Assembly (NCBI GenBank): GCA_030639105.1 | Contig: DAOWDI010000220.1 | Location: 1 to 6,922, forward strand | Source: Gammaproteobacteria bacterium | GTDB taxonomy: Bacteria > Pseudomonadota > Gammaproteobacteria > Ga0077536 | Reading direction: 5' to 3' | DNA: 6,922 nucleotides | Shown here: positions 1 to 6,922 of the stretch, piece after piece | Position numbering within the stretch: position 1 is the first letter of the stretch | Layout of the letters: each line of letters opens with the position of its first letter | The notes under the pieces: model-generated | The model's input: the letters and a program-made list of their open reading frames with translations, nothing else | Database searches by the model: none | What the model was told of the DNA's origin: nothing | Translations under genes and position numbers: made by a program

Positions 1-388
1 GCCGGATCTGACCCAAGTGCACGGCGAAGGCCACCATCACCCAGCTCGTTGACTTGTCGAGCAACTTCCAGGATGGCGTCCGCCTTCCCCAGGTGTCCAA
101 AAACGGCCAACAGGCGTCTTCGCGCGTTGCCGTCGATTTCAGGAACAAGCTAGCCCGCGGCGTGGTGCCGAGGCTTGAGAGGACGGCGAGAAAATTTTCT
201 TGTATGACGTATACCCCGAGCGGTAGCGCCAGGGTAATGCCGATCACGAGGATACTGAGAATAACAGCCCCACGATTGGAGCATAGATCCGCAATAACAT
301 CCGACACCGATGCCCGGTGTTGGCGGAGCCATGCCGTCAGCGACCACGTTTTGCGCCGCCGGGCGGCGGGCCGTTGAGCGCCGATCAT
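1..388 (-). CDS. ftsX: Cell division protein FtsX, N-terminal part, cut by window edge and probably frameshifted
   Basis: FtsX is the inner-membrane subunit of the FtsEX complex, an ABC-transporter-like machine at the division site that activates peptidoglycan hydrolases. The start codon is the ATG at 388-386, 16 bases after the ftsE stop, with AGG at 398-396 as a likely ribosome site; a GTG two codons upstream is an alternative. After a basic, Arg-rich N-terminus comes a transmembrane segment at about residues 41-62 containing VIGITLALPLGVY, which matches the first FtsX membrane helix very well. It is followed by SLFLK (residues 80-84), the usual start of the periplasmic domain. Beyond Lys84 the ATG frame stays open but becomes implausible, with five Trp in about 45 residues. 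The frame one base away reads a normal-looking helical sequence (IDGNARRRLLAVFGHLGKAD) down to the window edge. A missing base near 137-149 would join the two. The C-terminal domain and other membrane helices lie outside the window. Confidence 0.85.
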   Translation of the reverse strand, partial: MIGAQRPAARRRKTWSLTAWLRQHRASVSDVIADLCSNRGAVILSILVIGITLALPLGVYVIQENFLAVLSSLGTTPRASLFLKSTATREDACWPFLDTWGRRTPSWKLLDKSTSWVMVAFAVHLGQIR

Positions 389-404
389 CTTCACACCTAA
401 TGAC

Positions 405-1064
405 TCAACCGACCGCGCACACCTGGCCGGAGGAGAGTGCGATCCTGCGGTGGTTTTGCTGCCGGATCAGCTCTAGATCGTGTGTTGCGATCAACACGGT
501 CACCCCGATATCGTTGAACTGTCCGAACAACTTCAGAATATCCACCGAAAGCGCCGGATCGAGGTTCCCTGTCGGTTCGTCCGCCAGCAGGATCCGTGGA
601 CGATTGACTACCGCACGGGCAATGCCGACCCGCTGCTGCTCCCCACTGGACAAGCTGCGTGGGGGCACTTTTTCTTTGGCCAACAGTCCTACCTTGTCTA
701 GTGCGGCGCGCACCCTTTTTTGCGTCTCCGTCGAGCGATGCCCGGCGACGACGAGGGGCAAGGCAACGTTGTGGAATACGGACCGATTGGCCAGCAGGCG
801 ATGCTCTTGGAAGATAAATCCAATTCGGCGTCGATAATAGGGGATCTGACGGCGCGGGACGCGCTCCAGATTGCGACCGTCGACGATGACCTGCCCGCGA
901 GTGACTCGTTCGACCAAGGCGATGAGTCGCAACAAGGTGCTCTTGCCGGCACCGGAATGTCCAGTCAAGAATACGAGCTCACCCTCCTCAATCTCGAGTG
1001 ACACATTTTTCAACGCGTCCTGCCCGCGCCCATAAGATTTGTAGACATTGTCGAATCTAATCAT
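405..1064 (-). CDS. ftsE: Cell division ATP-binding protein FtsE
   Basis: This is the ABC-type ATPase subunit of FtsEX. It sits on the cytoplasmic face of the inner membrane, bound to FtsX, and its ATP cycle controls septal cell-wall hydrolysis. The 219 residues are the usual FtsE length. All nucleotide-binding motifs are present in order: Walker A GHSGAGKST (35-43), Q-loop Gln86 in FIFQEH, signature LSSGEQQR (138-145), Walker B ILLADEPTGNLD (158-169, catalytic Glu163) and the switch His195 in ATHD. The signature has Ser where LSGGEQQ is commoner, a mild change. FtsE is distinguished from LolD- or MacB-type ATPases mainly by length and by its place between ftsY and ftsX, as in many gammaproteobacteria. 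Its ATG overlaps the ftsY stop in an ATGA, which suggests translational coupling. Confidence 0.97.
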   Translation of the reverse strand: MIRFDNVYKSYGRGQDALKNVSLEIEEGELVFLTGHSGAGKSTLLRLIALVERVTRGQVIVDGRNLERVPRRQIPYYRRRIGFIFQEHRLLANRSVFHNVALPLVVAGHRSTETQKRVRAALDKVGLLAKEKVPPRSLSSGEQQRVGIARAVVNRPRILLADEPTGNLDPALSVDILKLFGQFNDIGVTVLIATHDLELIRQQNHRRIALSSGQVCAVG

Positions 1065-1993
1065 TCGACCGTTTCACCCGGCTCAATGGGCGCATCACCA
1101 AACAAGGCCTCGGCGAAATCCCGCGCCGCGAACGTTTGCAGATCGTCGTAGCCCTCGCCGAGGCCGATAAATCGTACGGGAAGACTGAGTGCGACAGCGA
1201 GCGCGAACAGGATACCGCCCTTCGCGGTACCGTCGAGCTTCGTCAGGGTAATGGAATCGATCTCGATCTGAGCATGAAACAGTTTTGCTTGAGTAAGCGC
1301 GTTTTGGCCCATCGTCGCGTCCAGAACCAGCATGGTCTCGTGCGGCGCGCTCCTATCGAACTTCTTAACTACCCTTTTGACTTTCTCCAACTCGGCCATC
1401 AGGTTGGCTTGGGTGTGCAGGCGCCCGGCGGTGTCGGCGATCAGAACGTCGATGTGCCGAGCGTTAGCCGCTGAGCAGGCGTCGAAGATGACCGATGCGG
1501 GATCGGCGCCGGCACTCTGGGCGATCACCGGGATGTCGAGACGCCTGCCCCATTCGGTTAGTTGTTCGACAGCCGCGGCACGAAAGGTATCTCCGGCGGC
1601 GAACATAACGCTTTGCCCGGACTCTTTAAGCCGTCGTCCAATCTTGGCGATGGTTGTCGTTTTGCCGGCGCCGTTGACACCCACGACAAGGATGACAAAA
1701 GGACCAGGATGTAGCGGAGGTATTTCCAGCGGTGATTCGCAATCGGCAAGTATGTCGGTCATCTCATCGATCACGATAGGGATCAGCTCCTCGTCTCCAG
1801 CCATACCGCGTGATTGCACACTTTCAACTATCCGCACGGTCGTCTCGATGCCGCAGTCAGCGACAAGCAGCGTGGATTCCAACGTCTCGATGGTTGCCGC
1901 ATCAATAGCCTTTCTCTTGCCTAAAGCGGCCTTCAAACCGCCGAGCAGGCCATTACGGGTTCGCGAGATCCCCTCTGCTAAACGTTTAAGCAT
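1061..1993 (-). CDS. ftsY: Signal recognition particle receptor FtsY (short NG-type form)
   Basis: FtsY is the SRP-type GTPase that receives ribosome-nascent-chain complexes bound to Ffh/4.5S RNA and passes them to the Sec translocon at the inner membrane. The 310-residue product consists almost entirely of the N and G domains. A basic amphipathic helix with RLAEGISRTRNGLLGGL (residues 4-20) starts the N domain. The GTPase motifs follow: G1 GVNGAGKT (105-112), DTFRAAA (135-141), G3 DTAGR (187-191), G4 TKLDG (251-255) and GLGEG (277-281). DTFRAAA and the TKLDGTAKGG block are hallmarks of FtsY rather than FlhF. The long acidic A domain of E. coli FtsY (497 residues) is absent. The ATG at 1993-1991 has only a weak GAG-type ribosome site just upstream, but no longer N-terminus is needed by the family. 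It is the first gene of the ftsY-ftsE-ftsX operon, transcribed from the shared intergenic region. Confidence 0.97.
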   Translation of the reverse strand: MLKRLAEGISRTRNGLLGGLKAALGKRKAIDAATIETLESTLLVADCGIETTVRIVESVQSRGMAGDEELIPIVIDEMTDILADCESPLEIPPLHPGPFVILVVGVNGAGKTTTIAKIGRRLKESGQSVMFAAGDTFRAAAVEQLTEWGRRLDIPVIAQSAGADPASVIFDACSAANARHIDVLIADTAGRLHTQANLMAELEKVKRVVKKFDRSAPHETMLVLDATMGQNALTQAKLFHAQIEIDSITLTKLDGTAKGGILFALAVALSLPVRFIGLGEGYDDLQTFAARDFAEALFGDAPIEPGETVE

Positions 1994-2040
1994 TTACTCG
2001 TGCCAACTGCAGACAGACTGGATCGTGCAACGGTGTCATG

Positions 2041-2147
2041 TAGAACCCATCCTTATTAAAATTGTTAAAGTGCGACCGCGCCGCGATATTCGCATGAGCG
2101 AGGCGGGCGATGCAACGCGCAGCTGAATAACGTCGAGATGGGTTCTA
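2041..2147. repeat. Intergenic inverted repeat, 11-base perfect arms 85 bases apart
   Basis: The arm TAGAACCCATC at 2041-2051 is repeated as its exact reverse complement at 2137-2147. The arms begin and end with TA. Inside them, shorter segments also pair in order: TTATT (2053-2057) with AATAA (2126-2130), and TGCG (2071-2074) with CGCA (2118-2121). The whole 107-base stretch could therefore fold into a long, interrupted hairpin. The outer 50 bases on the left are AT-rich and the centre is GC-rich. It lies wholly in the gap between the divergent ftsY and M16 genes. It could be a small terminal-inverted-repeat element with a TA target duplication, a regulatory structure, or chance. There is no T-run typical of an intrinsic terminator next to the outer arms. 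Confidence 0.6.
2062..2090 (+). promoter_or_regulatory. Weak candidate sigma70-type promoter for the M16 gene cluster
   Basis: A TTGTTA hexamer at 2062-2067 (4 of 6 matches to TTGACA) and GATATT at 2085-2090 (4 of 6 to TATAAT) are separated by 17 bases. Transcription from it would begin near 2097, leaving a leader of about 160 bases before the GTG at 2259 that includes the right arm of the inverted repeat. Matches of this quality arise by chance, so it is only the best pairing I found by eye. No comparable pair was convincing on the opposite strand for ftsY, although the AT-rich stretch 2053-2070 is the most promising place. Confidence 0.22.
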
Positions 2148-2247
2148 TTGTACTAATCGGATATCCTATTCCCCCCGTTGAATCGGGCCATTGGCGGAGC
2201 CGAAGCGATCTGCCAGTGGTCTTGCACTGAAACGAATTAATATACCC

Positions 2248-2252
2248 GGAGG
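2248..2252 (+). promoter_or_regulatory. Shine-Dalgarno GGAGG fixing the GTG start at 2259
   Basis: GGAGG ends six bases before the GTG at 2259-2261, an ideal spacing. It supports GTG as the true start of the first M16 gene, since that start also gives a complete signal peptide. Confidence 0.85.
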
Positions 2253-2258
2253 TTTACC

Positions 2259-3608
2259 GTGCGCCACTTCGTCAAGTTGCTTGCCATCTGCCTGATACTC
2301 CTGGCGGAACGAGTTCCGGCGGCGGATCGGACTCATGAGTTTGTGCTGGACAATGGACTCAAACTCGTCGTCCAGGAGGATCATCGCGCACCGGTCGCGG
2401 TCATCCAAATCTGGTATAAAATAGGATCGAGTTACGAATACGACGGCATCACTGGTATCTCGCATGCACTCGAACACATGATGTTCAAGGGCACGAAAGA
2501 GATTGGGCCGGGAAGGTTTTCCCAAATCGTCGCCGCGCATGGGGGCAACGAAAATGCCTTTACCAGCACGGACTATACGGCTTACTTTCAGACCTTCTCG
2601 GCGGACAACGTCGAGCTCAGTTTCGAGTTGGAAGCCGACCGGATGCGAAATCTGCTGTTGGCCGATGCCGAATTTAAAAATGAGATCCGTGTCGTCCTCG
2701 AGGAGCGGCGGCTGCGTACGGATGACAACCCGCAAGCGCTTCTCGGCGAGACCGCTCGCGCCGTCGCTTACCAGACCAGTCCGTATCGGCAGCCGGTGAT
2801 CGGCTGGGCCGCCGATGTACAGGGCATGCAGGTCGAAGACTTGCGGGATTGGTATCGACGATGGTATGCCCCGGATAATGCGACGCTGGTCGTTATTGGC
2901 GATGTCGAGCCGGCGCACATTCACACCTTGGCCAGGAAGCATTTCGGGCCGATTGCGCGGCAGCACTTGGATGCACCTAGAAATAGGCCGGAAGTGCCGC
3001 AACATGGTACTAAAACCGTGACGTTAACGAGCAATAAAGCGCGCGTACCCGAACTCTACATGGCCTATAAGGCCCCCGTCTTGAACAACGCTCTTGCGAC
3101 CAACAGTCAGATCAAACAATGGGAAATCTATGCGCTCGATGTGTTGTCCGAAACACTTGACGGTGGACCCAGCGCGCGCCTGCAACGTCGGCTCGTCCGC
3201 GACACCGGTATCGCGGCACGGGTCAGTGCCGACTACTCCTCGGTGTCGCGGCTCGCCACGCTATTTAGCTTCAGCGCTACGCCGAGCGGGGAGCATACGC
3301 TAGAAGATCTCGAGCAGGCGATCATTGAGGAGATCAAGCAATTGCAGGATGAACCACCAAGCGTGGCTGAACTCGATCGCATCAAGACCCAAGTAGTTGC
3401 CGATAGGGTCTTTGAGCGCGATTCTATGTTTTATCAAGGCCTCATCATTGGGACGCTGGAGTCCGTGGGCCTCGACTGGCACCTGAACGATGAATACGTC
3501 GACAAGATCAAGGGAGTGACGCCAGATCAGGTTCGTGCCGTGGCGGCGAAATATCTGGTGTCAGACCGGCTCACCGTCGCGAAACTGTTGCCAGCCGCGG
3601 GAGAATAA
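2259..3608 (+). CDS. Exported M16B zinc peptidase, catalytic subunit
   Basis: This is a metallopeptidase of the pitrilysin/mitochondrial-processing-peptidase clan (M16), about 449 residues, the usual size of one M16B subunit made of two alpha/beta domains. Residues 1 to about 22 form a signal peptide: basic MRHFVK, hydrophobic LLAICLILLA, cleavage near VPAA. The mature protein should therefore act in the periplasm. The inverted zinc motif HxxEH is intact as His69-Ala-Leu-Glu72-His73. The distal zinc ligand is Glu149, with Glu142 seven residues before it, the same spacing as Glu182/Glu189 in insulysin. The C-terminal domain reads RDTGIAARVSADY (314-326) where a partner subunit would carry the R/Y pair, so this chain looks like the catalytic half only. 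The second M16 gene starts five bases later and probably supplies the other half. The natural substrate cannot be read from the sequence. It resembles the zinc-protease pair beside ftsY in Pseudomonas. Confidence 0.93.
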   Translation: MRHFVKLLAICLILLAERVPAADRTHEFVLDNGLKLVVQEDHRAPVAVIQIWYKIGSSYEYDGITGISHALEHMMFKGTKEIGPGRFSQIVAAHGGNENAFTSTDYTAYFQTFSADNVELSFELEADRMRNLLLADAEFKNEIRVVLEERRLRTDDNPQALLGETARAVAYQTSPYRQPVIGWAADVQGMQVEDLRDWYRRWYAPDNATLVVIGDVEPAHIHTLARKHFGPIARQHLDAPRNRPEVPQHGTKTVTLTSNKARVPELYMAYKAPVLNNALATNSQIKQWEIYALDVLSETLDGGPSARLQRRLVRDTGIAARVSADYSSVSRLATLFSFSATPSGEHTLEDLEQAIIEEIKQLQDEPPSVAELDRIKTQVVADRVFERDSMFYQGLIIGTLESVGLDWHLNDEYVDKIKGVTPDQVRAVAAKYLVSDRLTVAKLLPAAGE

Positions 3609-3613
3609 AGCAA

Positions 3614-4933
3614 ATGAAAATACGCCAATTTATCGCCCTTGCCGGGACCATGCTATTCATGGCGACGGCGGTTCATGGTGCCCCAAATATTCAACACTGG
3701 GTGACGGACAACGGCGCACGAGTATTTTTTATTAAAGCCTCGGAGATCCCGATCTTCGATATCCGCTTCGTCTTCAGTGCCGGAAGTTCGCGCGATCAAT
3801 CAAAATTTGGGCTCGCGCGGCTCGTCAGCCATTTATTGAAAGAAGGGGCTGGGGAGCTCGACGCCAACGCCTTTAACGAGCGGTTGGCGGAAACCGGCGC
3901 CGTATTCTCGACCGGCGCCTTGCGCGACATGGCGTGGGTCTCATTGCGTTCGCTTGCCGATGAACAGTACTCGGTTCGCGCGCTCACACTCATGGAAAAG
4001 GTTCTGAGCCGTCCGCGCTTCGATGACGTTGCGTTCGAGCGCCGCAAGGCCAACGCACTCGTAGAAATTAGGCGTGAACAGCAATCGCCGTCAAAGATCG
4101 CGAATAAGGCGTTCTATAAAGCCGTGTACGGCGACCATCCATACGCTTCCCCCGTGCCCGGCACACAGACGTCGGTCAGTGCAATATCGCGCGAGGATAT
4201 CACCGCGTTTCACCGTCGATATTATGTCGCAAAGAATACGACTATCGCGATCGTTGGCGCCCTCTCACGTGCTGAGGCGGAGCACATTGCCGCTAAATTG
4301 AGCGCCGGCATGGCGGCAGGAGGGCCGGCACGGGCACTGCCACCGGTTTCGATGTTGCCCAATGCCGCCAGCCACCACATCGAATTCCCGTCTATACAGA
4401 GCCATGTGCGCATCGGCCAGCCCGGGTTGAAGCGCGGTGATCCCGACTATTTCCCGTTGTTGGTCGGTAATCACGTCCTTGGAGGCGGCGGTCTGGTATC
4501 GATATTGTTTGATGAAGTTCGCGAAAAGCGGGGCCTCTCCTATAGCGTCAATAGCTATTTTTCCCCAATGGCCGAACTCGGGCCATTCACCGCATCGTTG
4601 CAAACCGACAATTCACAGCAGGATGAAGCGATCACCGTGCTGCGTAACGAACTCAACAAGTTCATTACACAGGGCCCAACGCCGGACGCGCTCAAGGCGG
4701 CTAAACAAAACCTGATCGGCGGCTTTCCACTGCGTATCGCGAGTAATTCCAAGACGGTGGAATATCTGGCGATGATTGGGTTCTATCGATTACCGCTCAA
4801 CTATTTGCAGACCTTTACCGACCACGTCGCGGCGGTGAGGATCGAAGAGGTTAGGTCTGCTTTTCAAAGACGATTGGACCCCGCGAAAATGACAACGGTA
4901 GTAGTCGGCCGCTCGAATTCCAAAGATGGCTGA
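3614..4933 (+). CDS. Exported M16B peptidase-like protein, non-catalytic partner subunit
   Basis: This is a second M16 family protein of 439 residues. A signal peptide spans about residues 1-22 (MKIRQF, then a hydrophobic stretch, cleavage near VHG-AP), so it is exported like its neighbour. At the place of the zinc motif it reads GLARLVSHLLKEGAG (66-80): HxxEH has become Arg69-x-x-Ser72-His73, losing one zinc ligand and the catalytic Glu. It should not cleave peptides by itself. In the C-terminal domain it keeps REKRGLSYSV (303-312), with Arg305 and Tyr309 matching the R/Y pair that non-catalytic M16B subunits place in the partner's active site. The five-base gap from the first gene, whose GGGAG at 3599-3603 serves as ribosome site, suggests balanced synthesis of a heterodimer. 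The heterodimer is inferred from the complementary motifs and from known M16B pairs. Confidence 0.92.
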   Translation: MKIRQFIALAGTMLFMATAVHGAPNIQHWVTDNGARVFFIKASEIPIFDIRFVFSAGSSRDQSKFGLARLVSHLLKEGAGELDANAFNERLAETGAVFSTGALRDMAWVSLRSLADEQYSVRALTLMEKVLSRPRFDDVAFERRKANALVEIRREQQSPSKIANKAFYKAVYGDHPYASPVPGTQTSVSAISREDITAFHRRYYVAKNTTIAIVGALSRAEAEHIAAKLSAGMAAGGPARALPPVSMLPNAASHHIEFPSIQSHVRIGQPGLKRGDPDYFPLLVGNHVLGGGGLVSILFDEVREKRGLSYSVNSYFSPMAELGPFTASLQTDNSQQDEAITVLRNELNKFITQGPTPDALKAAKQNLIGGFPLRIASNSKTVEYLAMIGFYRLPLNYLQTFTDHVAAVRIEEVRSAFQRRLDPAKMTTVVVGRSNSKDG

Positions 4934-4965
4934 GGTGTGCGTGGCTGTCGACGGGCTAAGACGCT

Positions 4966-4969
4966 GAGG
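4966..4969 (+). promoter_or_regulatory. Shine-Dalgarno GAGG for the GTG start of rsmD
   Basis: GAGG lies eight bases before the GTG at 4978. It supports that start; there is no ATG in the right place upstream of the conserved RIIGG motif. Confidence 0.6.
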
Positions 4970-4977
4970 CCGTAACT

Positions 4978-5580
4978 GTGGTTGAACCCAAAGCGGTGCA
5001 GCCAAATCGCGCGATAAGCGGGCGGGTTAGAATCATCGGGGGTAATTGGCGCGGCCGGAAATTGTCCGTCGCGCCGCGATCCGCGTTGCGACCGAGCCCC
5101 GATCGCGTGCGCGAAACTTTATTCAACTGGCTGTCGCCTTACGTTTCGGGCGCCCGCTGTCTTGACCTTTTTGCCGGTACCGGCGTACTGGGTTTGGAAG
5201 CCGTATCGAGGGGCGCAGCCTCGGCAACGCTCCTCGACAGCGACCCGTTGATCGCCGATCAATTACATCAACACGTTGCCCTACTCGAAGCGGCAAATGT
5301 CAGCGTTATCGAAAGTGATGCGTTTCAATGGCTGGGTGGGCGTCAACCGGAACCCTTCGATATCGTATTTCTCGATCCACCATTCGCCGAGGGGTACATC
5401 GAACAGGCGATCGATGAATTGAATAAGGGGTGGCTAAGAAATCGCGCATGGGTGTATCTTGAGGCGGCAACAATCCCTATAGCGCATGTCGATGCGGCTG
5501 GGTGGCGGGTGATCCGTCGAGGGCAAACAGCGCAGGTCGATTTTGCCCTGGCCGAGGTCAGGCACAAGTCGTCTGCTTAG
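4978..5580 (+). CDS. rsmD: 16S rRNA (guanine(966)-N2)-methyltransferase RsmD
   Basis: RsmD uses S-adenosylmethionine to methylate N2 of G966 in helix 31 of 16S rRNA, near the ribosomal P site, during small-subunit assembly. The 200 residues match the family length. The N-terminal signature RVRIIGGNWRGRKL (16-29) is followed by RPSPDRVRETLFNWL (38-52), the SAM-binding motif I DLFAGTG (63-69) continuing into LGLEAVSRGA, and the catalytic motif IV DPPF (133-136), typical of N2-guanine methyltransferases. The GTG start at 4978 gives about 15 residues before the conserved region, a little longer than in some homologues, so a slightly later start cannot be excluded. It follows the M16 pair after 44 bases and precedes coaD by 55 bases. 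An rsmD-coaD pairing is widespread in bacteria, which strengthens both assignments. Confidence 0.96.
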   Translation: MVEPKAVQPNRAISGRVRIIGGNWRGRKLSVAPRSALRPSPDRVRETLFNWLSPYVSGARCLDLFAGTGVLGLEAVSRGAASATLLDSDPLIADQLHQHVALLEAANVSVIESDAFQWLGGRQPEPFDIVFLDPPFAEGYIEQAIDELNKGWLRNRAWVYLEAATIPIAHVDAAGWRVIRRGQTAQVDFALAEVRHKSSA

Positions 5581-5620
5581 CTCGCTCGGTTCTACTAGCC
5601 ATTCGAACACGGCCTTTTGA

Positions 5621-6922
<1,302 letters not shown>

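Noticed and set aside
54..377. A 107-codon plus-strand open frame opposite ftsX
   Set aside because: The FtsX membrane signature is on the minus strand; the plus-strand product is Arg-rich and featureless.
1332..2126. A 264-codon open frame on the plus strand, opposite ftsY
   Set aside because: ftsY carries all GTPase motifs on the other strand. The plus-strand product is low-complexity in Ser, Pro and Ala with no recognisable domain.
2166..3005. A 279-codon open frame on the minus strand, antisense to the first M16 gene
   Set aside because: It lies opposite a gene with intact M16 motifs, matches no family I recognise, and has the pattern of a GC-driven shadow frame.

Overview
The window is a compact, ordinary-looking chromosomal segment, most likely from a gammaproteobacterium of moderately high GC. 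Two things point there: the protein families themselves, and the gene order ftsX-ftsE-ftsY facing away from two M16 peptidase genes, followed by rsmD, coaD, a 2[4Fe-4S] ferredoxin and a gamma-glutamyltransferase. From memory, Pseudomonas aeruginosa has nearly the same set in the same neighbourhood (about PA0361 to PA0376). The ferredoxin resembles the one from Allochromatium vinosum. This suggests a Chromatiales-like or other deep gammaproteobacterial lineage, but the exact taxon cannot be read from this window.

Left part, minus strand (1-1993): ftsY, ftsE and the N-terminal part of ftsX form one tightly packed operon. ftsY and ftsE overlap by 4 bases (ATGA), and ftsE and ftsX are 16 bases apart. 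FtsY is the membrane receptor of the signal recognition particle. FtsE and FtsX are the ATPase and membrane subunits of the divisome complex that controls septal peptidoglycan hydrolases. ftsX runs off the left edge and appears to carry a one-base frameshift near 137-149.

Divergent intergenic region (1994-2258): this 265-base gap must hold the control signals for both directions. It contains a perfect 11-base inverted repeat with arms 85 bases apart, bounded by TA on both sides, inside which the paired segments continue imperfectly. No promoter is convincing; one weak plus-strand candidate is listed.

Right part, plus strand (2259-6922): two exported M16 peptidase homologues, 5 bases apart, look like a catalytic subunit (HxxEH intact) and a non-catalytic partner (HxxEH lost, R/Y pair kept). 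They are followed by rsmD (16S rRNA m2G966 methyltransferase), coaD (phosphopantetheine adenylyltransferase), a small dicluster ferredoxin and the start of ggt. All genes point the same way, with gaps of 5, 44, 55 and 44 bases and finally a 4-base overlap. No clear terminator hairpin was seen between them, so one long transcript is possible.

I see no tRNA, rRNA, CRISPR array, transposase, phage gene or defence system. Nothing here amounts to a previously undescribed system. The points most worth checking are the ftsX frameshift and the intergenic inverted repeat.
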